Source of the DNA: JALYZC01 sp035997675
GTDB taxonomy: Bacteria; Actinomycetota; Thermoleophilia; Solirubrobacterales; Solirubrobacteraceae
DNA: 15,421 nt
Direction of reading: 5' to 3'
Assembly (NCBI GenBank): GCA_035997675.1
Contig: DASYIJ010000132.1
Span: 1 to 15,421 of the forward strand
The notes under the pieces were generated by a model that saw nothing but the letters and a program-made list of their open reading frames with translations, was not told where the DNA came from and searched no databases. Within the stretch, counting starts at the first letter, position 1; every line of letters begins with the position of its first letter. Made by a program: the position numbers and the translations under genes. Shown piece by piece: positions 1 through 7,491 of this stretch.

Positions 1-1
1 T

Positions 2-1276
2 CGCACCCTCGCCTGCCGCGCGTACTGGACGTCCGTCGAGGGGCGGCCCGGACCCGTGCACCTCAACTTCCCCCTCCGCGAGCCGCTCGTGCCGGACGGC
101 CCGCTGCCCGACCTCGACGACGGTCGTCCCGACGGCGCGCCGTGGATCGACCGCGCACCCGCCGGCGGACTGCCTTCGCCCGCCGCGCTGGACCGGCTCA
201 TGGACGCGCTCGAAAACCGCCCGCGCGGCGTGCTCGTCTGCGGGCGCTCGGAGCGCGACCCGGCGCTCGCCCTCGCGGTGGAGGGATTCGCGGAGACCGC
301 GGGCTACCCCGTCCTCGCCGACCCGCTGTCGGGCGCGCGACGGAGTCCGACGGCCGTCGCCCACTACGACGCGCTGCTGCGCGATGGCGCGTTCGCCGGC
401 CGGCAGGCGCCGGAGCTCGTGCTTCGTGTCGGCGATCTGCCGACCTCCAAGCCCCTGCGGGGCTGGCTGGCCGGCGCTCACAAGGCGCTCGACATCGCCC
501 TCGACAGCGAGCGCACCTGGCAGGACCCCGACGGCGCGACCTCGCTCGTCGTCCCGGCGGATGCTGCCACCGCCCTCGCCGAGGCGACGGAGCGACTGGA
601 GCGCGCGCCCGACGCCGCCTGGGTGGAGGGCTGGCGACGCGCCGACGCGGCCGCGGCCGAGGCGAGCGCGCGCGCGGTCGGCGACGAGCTGTCCGAGCCC
701 TGGGTCGCCGCGCGTCTGGGCGCGAACCTCCCCGCCGACGCGACGGTGTTCGTCGCGTCGTCCATGCCGGTGCGCGACGTGGAAACGTTCTTCCCCGCCC
801 GCGAGGACCCCGCGCGCGTGCTCGCCAACCGCGGCGCGAACGGCATCGACGGCACCGTGTCCTCGGCCTACGGCGCGGCGGCGGCCGGGAAGGGGCCGAC
901 GGTGCTCCTGATCGGCGACGTGGCCCTCGTCCACGACCTCGGAGGCCTGCTGGCCGGAGCGCGACTGGGGCTCCCCCTCGCGATCGTCCTGCTCAACAAC
1001 GACGGGGGCGGCATCTTCCACTTCCTCCCCATCGCCGGCGAGACCGACGTGTTCGAGGAGCACGTCGCGACGCCGCACGGACTGGACTTCTCGCGCGCAG
1101 CGGCGCTGTTCGGGGCCGAGCACGAGCGCGTGACGGACCCGCAGGGCTTCGACGCCGCGTTGGCGCGCGCGCTGGACGCCGCCGGCACGTCCATCGTCGA
1201 GGTGCGGACGGACCGCGCGGCCAACGTCGTCCTGCATCGACGCGTATGGGCCGAGGTCGCGGCGGCGCTGGCCTGA
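2..1276 (+). CDS. menD: MenD, SEPHCHC synthase (menaquinone step 2), 5'-truncated by window edge
   Basis: This ThDP- and Mg-dependent enzyme joins isochorismate to the succinyl semialdehyde unit from 2-oxoglutarate, giving SEPHCHC, in the cytoplasm. The reading frame is open to the left edge, so 424 C-terminal residues are visible. An internal GTG at 56 is not the start, because GPVHLNFPLREPL reads through it, as in MenD proteins. Visible motifs (numbered from the first visible residue) are SSMPVRD at about 253, NRGANGIDG at about 276, GDVALVHDL at about 305 (ThDP/Mg motif) and NNDGGGIFHFLP at about 332. These are characteristic of MenD rather than other ThDP enzymes. About 140 N-terminal residues, including the catalytic glutamate region, lie outside the window. 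It is the only plus-strand gene here, and its TGA is 2 bp from the stop of the converging gene at 1279-1677. Confidence 0.96.
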   Translation, partial: RTLACRAYWTSVEGRPGPVHLNFPLREPLVPDGPLPDLDDGRPDGAPWIDRAPAGGLPSPAALDRLMDALENRPRGVLVCGRSERDPALALAVEGFAETAGYPVLADPLSGARRSPTAVAHYDALLRDGAFAGRQAPELVLRVGDLPTSKPLRGWLAGAHKALDIALDSERTWQDPDGATSLVVPADAATALAEATERLERAPDAAWVEGWRRADAAAAEASARAVGDELSEPWVAARLGANLPADATVFVASSMPVRDVETFFPAREDPARVLANRGANGIDGTVSSAYGAAAAGKGPTVLLIGDVALVHDLGGLLAGARLGLPLAIVLLNNDGGGIFHFLPIAGETDVFEEHVATPHGLDFSRAAALFGAEHERVTDPQGFDAALARALDAAGTSIVEVRTDRAANVVLHRRVWAEVAAALA

Positions 1277-1278
1277 GG

Positions 1279-1677
1279 TCAGCCGGCTTCGTCGGCCGGG
1301 TGGCCGACCCGGAAGACCTCGCTCACGATCGGCTCGGGGTCCTCCATCCCCAGCCGCTTGAGCTCGGCGATCACGGTGTCGCGGTCGACGCCCTCGGCGA
1401 CGAGCTCCAGCGCCGCCACCCGCGCCAGTCCGGCGTCCGTGCGCTCGCCCCGCGCCACCGCGCGCAGCTCCTCGGTGCTCGTGCGATCCGGGCGCTCCTC
1501 GGCGGCGCCCTTCGCGTCGGTCTCGCCGGCGCCCCACTGGGCGCGCTCGGCGCGAAGAAGGTCGATCTCGGCGCACAGGGCCATCGCGAGAGCCTCGAGG
1601 TGATCGAGACGCTCCTCGATCCGCTCGGCCGCGGTGGCCGGAGCGTCAGTCGCGCTTGGATTCTTCTCCGCTGGCAT
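1279..1677 (-). CDS. Uncharacterised 132-aa helical protein
   Basis: I do not recognise this protein. It has 132 residues and is soluble, with no signal peptide or membrane segment. Residues 1-15 are a low-complexity A/T/P/S leader. Residues 15-48 form an acidic, leucine-rich amphipathic helix that could be a coiled coil (IEERLDHLEALAMALCAEI). Residues 67-127 look like a compact helical domain ending in IVSEVFRVG. The ATG at 1677 is preferred over an upstream in-frame start at 1737, because GGGAGG (1682-1687) lies 4 bp before it. G/C-rich third positions support coding. It is the last gene of the minus-strand run that starts at ilvB, 56 bp after the LPFTG gene, and it abuts the menD stop. Its function is unknown. 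Confidence 0.75.
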   Translation of the reverse strand: MPAEKNPSATDAPATAAERIEERLDHLEALAMALCAEIDLLRAERAQWGAGETDAKGAAEERPDRTSTEELRAVARGERTDAGLARVAALELVAEGVDRDTVIAELKRLGMEDPEPIVSEVFRVGHPADEAG

Positions 1678-1733
1678 CGTGCCTCCCGGACAGGCAGTCC
1701 GTGCAAGACGGTCGGGCGAGCCTAGCACCAACC

Positions 1734-2039
1734 TCACTCGTTTCGGACCGCCTTGGCGGGCTTCGCGGGGGTCCCGGCGGCTCGGCGAAGGGCGACTCCG
1801 GCGAGGGCGAGGAGCAGGCCGCCGGCGGCGGCGAACCAGAGGTCGAAGCCCGTGAAGGGCAGCTGGCGCATCGGGTCGCTGGCGCTGCTCGTCCCGGCGG
1901 ACACGTCGGCCTGGGCCTGCGCGCCGTTGGGGGCATAGCCGTCCACGGTGGGGCTCGCGGCGTGGGCGGCGGTGGGCACTGCGAGGACGGTCGCGGCCGC
2001 CCCGGCGAGGATGATCATTCGGAGGTTCGTTTTGGTCAT
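1734..2039 (-). CDS. Tiny secreted LPFTG cell-wall-anchored protein (101 aa)
   Basis: This is a 101-residue exported protein. Residues 1-27 form a signal peptide: a short basic start (TKTNLR), a hydrophobic core at 8-22, and AHA at 25-27 as the likely cleavage site. LPFTG at 60-64 is followed by a hydrophobic stretch (about 65-84) and RR at 85-86, the layout of a sortase sorting signal. Only about 32 residues lie between the predicted cleavage site and LPFTG, so the wall-linked product would be a short Ala/Gly/Asp/Ser-rich peptide. The tail after RR is about 15 residues, longer than usual. No sortase gene is in the window. The ATG at 2039 has no Shine-Dalgarno but has TACGGT 6 bp upstream. 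The frame stays open far upstream, but that part is the shadow of menF. It lies 77 bp after menF. Confidence 0.85.
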   Translation of the reverse strand: MTKTNLRMIILAGAAATVLAVPTAAHAASPTVDGYAPNGAQAQADVSAGTSSASDPMRQLPFTGFDLWFAAAGGLLLALAGVALRRAAGTPAKPAKAVRNE

Positions 2040-2045
2040 GGCCGC

Positions 2046-2051
2046 ACCGTA
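2046..2051 (-). promoter_or_regulatory. -10-like box for the LPFTG gene (leaderless candidate)
   Basis: On the minus strand TACGGT fits the actinobacterial TANNNT pattern and ends 6 bp before the ATG, where transcription would start at or very near the start codon. No Shine-Dalgarno is visible and no good -35 was found 16-18 bp upstream. Confidence 0.35.
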
Positions 2052-2082
2052 GGCCGGCAACGCGGCGATCCGGTGGGGCGGC

Positions 2083-2101
2083 GGTATGAGGACCGTATGG
2101 G
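2083..2101. repeat. Direct repeat GTATG, 11-bp spacing, upstream of the LPFTG gene
   Basis: GTATG occurs at 2084-2088 and 2095-2099 on the plus strand (CATAC on the transcribed strand). The centres are 11 bp apart, about one helical turn, and the flanking bases partly match. It lies in the 77-bp gap between menF and the LPFTG gene, about 35-50 bp upstream of the -10-like box. This is the arrangement of many activator sites, but the regulator is unknown and chance is possible. Confidence 0.3.
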
Positions 2102-2116
2102 CCTTGAAACCGCGCC

Positions 2117-3574
2117 TCAGCCGGCGAGAACGGGCAGCAGCGCCTCGAGCTTGACCTCGGTTTCGGCCAGCTCGGCCGCCGGATCCGAGTCCCGGACCAC
2201 CCCGACCCCGGCGTAGCAACGCGCCACCGGCCCGCGCAGCAGGGCGCAGCGCAGTGCGACGCAGAACTCCCCGTCCTCGGCGGCGTCGGTCCAGCCGACG
2301 GGCCCGGCGTACCAGCCGCGGTCCAGGCCCTCGAGCTCGGGGATCAGGCCCTCGGCGCGGGCGAACGGCTCGCCGCCCACCGCGGGGGTCGGATGCAGGA
2401 GCCCCGCCAGATCGACGACGCCGATGGGCTCGGCGAGCTGTACCCGAATCGGCGTGGCCAGGTGCTGGATGTTGGCCATCCGCACGATCACGGGCTCGGG
2501 CGCCGCGGCCACCCAGACGGCGTGCGGCCGGAGCGTTCGCTGGATGCGGCGAGAAACGATCGCCTGCTCCTCGCGGTCCTTGGCGCTGCGCAGAAGCTGC
2601 TCGCCGAGGTGATCGTCGACCGCCGGATCGGCGCTGCGCCGCGTCGAGCCGGCAAGGGCGAGCGTGCTCGCGCGCTGGCCCTCGCGGCGGACGAGGAGCT
2701 CGGGGCTGGCGGCGACGAAGGCGGCGTCGCCCACCCCGGCGGCGAACACGAAGCACTGGTGGAACGCCTCGCGCAGCACGCCGAGGATCGCGCCGGGGTC
2801 GTGCGGCGCCGGCGCGTGCACCTCGACCTCGCGGGCGAGCACGACCTTCTCGAGCTCACCGGCGCGGATACGCTCGACCGCCCGCGCGACGGCCGAAACG
2901 TAGTGCCGCGGCGGCATCGCGCTCGCGACCCGCGCCCGCTCCACCGGCGCCGGGTCGAGCAGCGGCATCGGCGCCGTGCGCAACTCGCCCAGCCGGCGCT
3001 CCACCGCCCCGAGCAGATCCTCCGCGGTGTCGTCGGGCGCGGCCATGGCCGCCAGCGTCATCCAGGTCGTGCCGTCGCGCCGGGCCAGCGCGACCTCGGG
3101 TACCACCAGCGAAGCGGGCGCGAAGCCGGCCCACTGCGGGGCGGAACCGCCGTCGGCGGCGAAGGCGAATCCGCCCACGGCCACGAGCCCGGCCCCACGC
3201 GGCCCCTCGGTTGGATCCGCGAGAGCGTCGGCGGCGAGGGCGCGCCAGGCGGTGGCGACCTCCGCGAAGCGGTCGCTCCCACGGGCCTCCAGCGTGCGTA
3301 CGGCACCGAGGGCCGCGAGCGCGAAGCCCTGGCGATCGGGTTGCTCGAGGCAGAACCAGCGCTCGCCGGGCCGCCGCGACGCGCACGCGATCGCGGTCGG
3401 GTCGAGGCCCTCGCCCGCCTCGACGGTCGCCGCGGCCAGGACCTCTTTCCCTTCGACCCGGGCGCGGCGCACCGCCTGCTCGAGCCGCTCGGCGACGCGA
3501 GTCCGCGTAGCGTCGTCCAGGCCGAAGGCACCGGCGGCGGCGATGCCGCTGCCGGAGGTCGACGACGCGCTCAT
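2117..3574 (-). CDS. menF: Isochorismate synthase MenF (menaquinone-type)
   Basis: This enzyme converts chorismate to isochorismate, the entry step to menaquinone. The 485-residue protein carries the chorismate-utilising fold in its C-terminal half (about 220-480): KVVLARE at 243-249 (the Lys expected to activate water), SPELLVRREG at 290-299, LAGSTRR at 307-313, LHPTPAVGGEP at 393-403, GLDRGWYAGPVGW at 416-428, and YAGVGVVRDSDPAAELAETE at 454-473 (Mg-binding Glu region). LHPTPAVGGEP and the KVVLARE motif favour isochorismate synthase over TrpE or PabB. A salicylate synthase is less likely given menD nearby. In the segment SAKDREEQAIV (330-340) a Gln stands where I would expect His in many relatives. 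The ATG at 3574 lies 13 bp after the ilvN stop with only a weak GGCGGG upstream, so translation is probably coupled to ilvN. Confidence 0.93.
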   Translation of the reverse strand: MSASSTSGSGIAAAGAFGLDDATRTRVAERLEQAVRRARVEGKEVLAAATVEAGEGLDPTAIACASRRPGERWFCLEQPDRQGFALAALGAVRTLEARGSDRFAEVATAWRALAADALADPTEGPRGAGLVAVGGFAFAADGGSAPQWAGFAPASLVVPEVALARRDGTTWMTLAAMAAPDDTAEDLLGAVERRLGELRTAPMPLLDPAPVERARVASAMPPRHYVSAVARAVERIRAGELEKVVLAREVEVHAPAPHDPGAILGVLREAFHQCFVFAAGVGDAAFVAASPELLVRREGQRASTLALAGSTRRSADPAVDDHLGEQLLRSAKDREEQAIVSRRIQRTLRPHAVWVAAAPEPVIVRMANIQHLATPIRVQLAEPIGVVDLAGLLHPTPAVGGEPFARAEGLIPELEGLDRGWYAGPVGWTDAAEDGEFCVALRCALLRGPVARCYAGVGVVRDSDPAAELAETEVKLEALLPVLAG

Positions 3575-3587
3575 CGCGGCGGCCCGC

Positions 3588-4145
3588 CTAGGTCTCGCCG
3601 CGCCCGCGCGAGATCGCGATCTCGCCGGTGCGCACCATCTCGATCAGGCCGAACGGGCGCACGAGATGCTCGAACGCCTCGATCTTGTCGTCCGTGCCGG
3701 TGATCTCGATCACGATCGACCGCTTCCCCACGTCGACGACCTTGCCGCGGAAGATGTCGGTGATCTGCATCACCTCGCCGCGCTGGGCGCCGTCGGCGGA
3801 CACCTTGAACAGGGCCAGCTCGCGCGACACCGCCTCCTCGGGCTCGAGGTCGCGGATCTTGAGGACGTTGACCAGCTTGTGCAGCTGCTTGGTCACCTGG
3901 TCGATCGGGTGCTTGGCGCCGTCCACCGTGAGGGTGATGCGCGACACCGCGTCGTCGTCGGTCGGGCCGACGGCGAGCGTGTCGATGTTGAACGCGCGGC
4001 GTGCGAAGAGCCCGGCGATCCGGGTCAGGACGCCGGGCTTGTTCTCGACGAGGATCGACAGCACGTGCTTGCGCCCCGTCCGCAGCCCACCCGCGACCTG
4101 CAGCTCCTCGAGCGAGATCAACTCCTTGGTTCCAGGCTCACCCAC
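3588..4145 (-). CDS. ilvN: Acetolactate synthase small (regulatory) subunit
   Basis: This is the regulatory subunit of acetohydroxyacid synthase. It binds the IlvB catalytic subunit, raises its activity and confers valine feedback inhibition. Of the 185 residues, an ACT domain spans about 27-100 (HVLSILVENKPGVLTRIAGLFARRAFNI) and the C-terminal ALS_ss_C domain about 105-180 (FRGKVVDV, FEHLVRPFGLIEMVRTG). The length is normal for the long actinobacterial form. The chosen start is GTG at 4145. An out-of-frame ATG lies just upstream, and AGGA about 8 bp upstream is a weak ribosome site. The 48-bp gap to ilvB is filled by a degenerate 7-bp repeat, and menF follows after 13 bp. Confidence 0.96.
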   Translation of the reverse strand: MGEPGTKELISLEELQVAGGLRTGRKHVLSILVENKPGVLTRIAGLFARRAFNIDTLAVGPTDDDAVSRITLTVDGAKHPIDQVTKQLHKLVNVLKIRDLEPEEAVSRELALFKVSADGAQRGEVMQITDIFRGKVVDVGKRSIVIEITGTDDKIEAFEHLVRPFGLIEMVRTGEIAISRGRGET

Positions 4146-4156
4146 GAGACACCATC

Positions 4157-4192
4157 CTGAGCAACTGAGGACTGAGGACCGAGAACCGGGAA
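4157..4192. repeat. Degenerate 7-bp tandem repeat in the ilvB-ilvN gap
   Basis: On the plus strand five successive heptamers fill nearly the whole 48-bp gap. They are CTGAGCA (4157-4163, plus one extra A), CTGAGGA (4165-4171), CTGAGGA (4172-4178), CCGAGAA (4179-4185) and CCGGGAA (4186-4192). Two copies are identical and the others differ at one to three positions. The transcript carries the complement, a pyrimidine-rich TCCTCAG series, just ahead of the GTG start of ilvN. Nothing similar was noticed elsewhere in the window. Confidence 0.7.
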
Positions 4193-4193
4193 T

Positions 4194-5873
<1,680 letters not shown>

Positions 5874-5882
5874 CTGCGTTCG

Positions 5883-5890
5883 CCTCCTTT
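5883..5890 (-). promoter_or_regulatory. Strong Shine-Dalgarno of ilvB
   Basis: AAAGGAGG on the minus strand, with 9 bp to the ATG at 5873, is the best ribosome site in the window and fixes the ilvB start. Confidence 0.85.
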
Positions 5891-5955
5891 CCGGCTATTT
5901 CGAAGGGACAACGGCGCATCCGTGGTGTGTTCGGACGCGCGCCCGCGGTCGAGCG

Positions 5956-5978
5956 AGTGTACCAGCGGTTTTGCCGCT
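5956..5978 (-). promoter_or_regulatory. Putative ilvB promoter with an adjoining inverted repeat
   Basis: On the minus strand TACACT (5956-5961) is preceded by TGG, an extended -10 form (TGnTANNNT). It would start transcription about 75 bp before the ilvB ATG. Two bases upstream of it lies AGCGG-CAAAA-CCGCT (5964-5978), a perfect 5-bp inverted repeat occupying the -15 to -30 spacer, where a repressor could sit. No good -35 hexamer is seen. I see no leader peptide rich in Val/Leu/Ile codons and no T-box features in the leader. Confidence 0.45.
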
Positions 5979-5998
5979 TTCCGGGCGGTCGCCGGCGC

Positions 5999-6292
5999 TC
6001 AGGAGACCCCCGGGCGGGTCGGCGCCGACTCGGGCGCCAGCACCACGTCCGGGTAGTCCAGCTCGGCCCCGCAGCGGGTGCAGACGGCGTCGTGGAGCTT
6101 CACGATGCGGCCGCATCCGGGGCATTGCCGGCGGGGTTCGTCGCGGTCAGAGCGGTAGAGCAGCGCGGCGATCAGGCCGACGAACGGCAGGATGCCCGAG
6201 ACGAGGAACCAGAGGAAGAACGAACTGCCCTTCAGCTTTCCGACGATCCCGCCGGCGAGAGCGAACCCCAGGGCGATGACTAGGTACGCCAC
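5999..6292 (-). CDS. Small membrane protein with a C-terminal zinc ribbon (97 aa)
   Basis: No named family is recognised. Residues 3-18 and 25-46 are hydrophobic and probably form two membrane helices. Residues 57-74 hold CPGC...CTRC (Cys57, 60, 71, 74), a zinc-ribbon knuckle pair on what is probably a cytoplasmic tail, followed by an acidic/proline tail. The layout resembles bacterial two-helix zinc-ribbon proteins of unknown role. The start is GTG at 6292, supported by GAGGGGA about 8 bp upstream. It lies 16 bp after the 62-aa membrane protein and is very likely co-transcribed with it. Its stop is about 40 bp before the ilvB promoter candidate. Confidence 0.82.
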   Translation of the reverse strand: MAYLVIALGFALAGGIVGKLKGSSFFLWFLVSGILPFVGLIAALLYRSDRDEPRRQCPGCGRIVKLHDAVCTRCGAELDYPDVVLAPESAPTRPGVS

Positions 6293-6308
6293 GGCGGGCG
6301 TCCCCTCG

Positions 6309-6497
6309 TCAGAGGATGCGGAGAGCCCAGACGATCGCCACGATCGCGAGGATCACGAGGATCGGGACGGCGAGCGCCGTGACGATCCCGATCACGAGCT
6401 TGAGCAGGATGTACGCGGCGATCACGAGTACGACGACCGCGAGGCCCCGCTTGACGATCGAAGGTGAGCCCGACCGGGAGCGTTCGACTTCTTGCAT
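6309..6497 (-). CDS. Small two-helix membrane protein (62 aa)
   Basis: No family is recognised. A short charged N-terminus (1-17, ending IVKRG) is followed by two hydrophobic stretches, about 18-39 and 41-60, that would make a membrane hairpin. Almost no soluble part is present. The ATG at 6497 has no properly spaced Shine-Dalgarno, since AGGGG is only 1 bp from the ATG. It does have TACCCT 7 bp upstream, so a leaderless start is plausible. It is the first gene of a two-gene unit with the zinc-ribbon protein. Confidence 0.72.
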   Translation of the reverse strand: MQEVERSRSGSPSIVKRGLAVVVLVIAAYILLKLVIGIVTALAVPILVILAIVAIVWALRIL

Positions 6498-6504
6498 ACC
6501 CCTA

Positions 6505-6523
6505 AGGGTACCGACGCCGTCGG
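6505..6523 (-). promoter_or_regulatory. Putative leaderless promoter with a 13-bp palindrome
   Basis: On the minus strand TACCCT (6505-6510) ends 7 bp before the ATG at 6497, fitting a -10 box of a leaderless transcript. Directly upstream CCGACG-C-CGTCGG (6511-6523, plus strand) is a perfect inverted repeat with one central base, placed where an operator would overlap the promoter spacer. No -35 hexamer is evident. Confidence 0.4.
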
Positions 6524-6539
6524 CTCGGCCGGGCGCGCT

Positions 6540-6701
6540 TCAGTCGTAGGTGCGCTTCAGGTGCGCGTGGCGGTCCGGCGAGGGCCGGCCGTTGAGCCGC
6601 AGCCGCGACAGGTGATAGCGCCGGACGACGGTGACACCGGGCGTCTCGGCCCGCGGCTCGGGGATCAGGGTCAGCCTGGAGATGGGGGCGGGAATCGTCA
6701 T
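6540..6701 (-). CDS. Small uncharacterised ORF (53 aa)
   Basis: The product is a basic 53-residue peptide with no membrane segment and no recognised domain. It has a central TVVRRYHLSRLRL stretch and a C-terminal HLKRTYD. Coding is supported mainly by codon use: nearly all third positions are G or C, as in neighbouring genes. No Shine-Dalgarno precedes the ATG at 6701. In-frame alternatives are ATG 6743 (67 aa) and GTG 6752, which are no better supported. The frame runs further upstream, but that part overlaps the next gene out of frame. Its stop is 42 bp upstream of the 62-aa membrane gene. The start position is uncertain. Confidence 0.45.
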   Translation of the reverse strand: MTIPAPISRLTLIPEPRAETPGVTVVRRYHLSRLRLNGRPSPDRHAHLKRTYD

Positions 6702-6825
6702 GCGGTGAGTGTGCCGGTCGGGCGGGACCGCGGCCACCTCCATCCGGTCCACAATCCGGCGGCGGCCATTCGACACGCGGTCTAGTCCGATCCGGGTCCG
6801 CCGATGATCTCGTTCGGCGACGTGC

Positions 6826-7488
6826 TCAGCGCGCGCTTGCCGCACGCGCCGCCGCGGCCAGCGCCGGGCGCATCCGGCGGTCGAGCCGCCGGCGCAGCCG
6901 CCAGCGGGCACCGCTGAACGCGAGGTTGGCGACCGTCGCAAAGCCCGCCTCGTCCTCGCGCAGCGCGAGCAGAAGATGCGAGGTCCGGTCGGCCGACGGC
7001 AGCTCGTCCGCCGGAACCCGAATGCAATAGCAGAAGACCCGCCGACGCCCCGGGCGCACGAGCACCGCGCCGGCCTCCCCCACCAGCCACACGCCGAGGG
7101 CGCCGCGCTCGAGCACGAGTCCGGTCGCGGCGTAGAGCTCGCGGGCCTCGTGGCCCACCAGATCGCCGAGCAGCCCCAGCGCCCGGCGCTCGGGCTCCTC
7201 GTCGAGGCGGCGCTTGGGCCGGACGACGTTGGCGCCGCGCTGCGCGTAGAGAGCGGGGATCAGCCATGCCTTGGCCAGCGCGATGAGCGACACGGCCACC
7301 GCGAGCGGCTGGAGAACGACGATCAGGACCGCGATCGCCACGAAGGGGACCACGTGGGCGACGGTGACCGTCGTCCACAGCGTCCCGCGGCGGCGCAGCA
7401 CGTCTTCGTCGACGCGGGGGCGCCAGTAGACGGACGCCAGCTCGGGAAGCGCCTGTTGGACGCCCGGAGCGCTCGCGGCCTGCGCCAC
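6826..7488 (-). CDS. Uncharacterised two-helix membrane protein (220 aa)
   Basis: I do not recognise a named family. The N-terminal part (1-38) is polar. Two membrane helices lie at about 40-60 and 63-82, followed by a basic loop (RPKRR, 91-95). A soluble domain spans about 100-190, with GLLGDLVGHEARELYAATG and a beta-rich stretch LGVWLVGEAGAVLVRPG. The C-terminus is very basic and then alanine-rich (ARWRLRRRLDRRMRP...). The start is GTG at 7488 with GGAGG 7 bp upstream. It begins 3 bp after the stop of the 74-aa gene, so the two are almost certainly co-translated. The soluble domain faces the cytoplasm if the positive-inside rule holds. Confidence 0.8.
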   Translation of the reverse strand: MAQAASAPGVQQALPELASVYWRPRVDEDVLRRRGTLWTTVTVAHVVPFVAIAVLIVVLQPLAVAVSLIALAKAWLIPALYAQRGANVVRPKRRLDEEPERRALGLLGDLVGHEARELYAATGLVLERGALGVWLVGEAGAVLVRPGRRRVFCYCIRVPADELPSADRTSHLLLALREDEAGFATVANLAFSGARWRLRRRLDRRMRPALAAAARAASAR

Positions 7489-7491
7489 GGC

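Noticed and set aside
142..1725. Plus-strand open frame (527 codons) overlapping menD in another frame
   Set aside because: Arg/Ala/Pro-rich shadow of menD, which carries all the recognised motifs.
2040..2756. N-terminal extension of the LPFTG frame into menF
   Set aside because: The extension is out of frame with menF and Arg-rich. The signal peptide beginning at ATG 2039 marks the real N-terminus.
5874..5955. Attenuator leader peptide or T-box in the ilvB leader
   Set aside because: No short ORF rich in Val/Leu/Ile codons, no T-box consensus, and the leader is only about 75 bases.
5964..5978. Hairpin as intrinsic terminator of the zinc-ribbon gene
   Set aside because: Short 5-bp stem with no T-run after it, and it overlaps a good -10 candidate for ilvB. 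An operator reading fits better.
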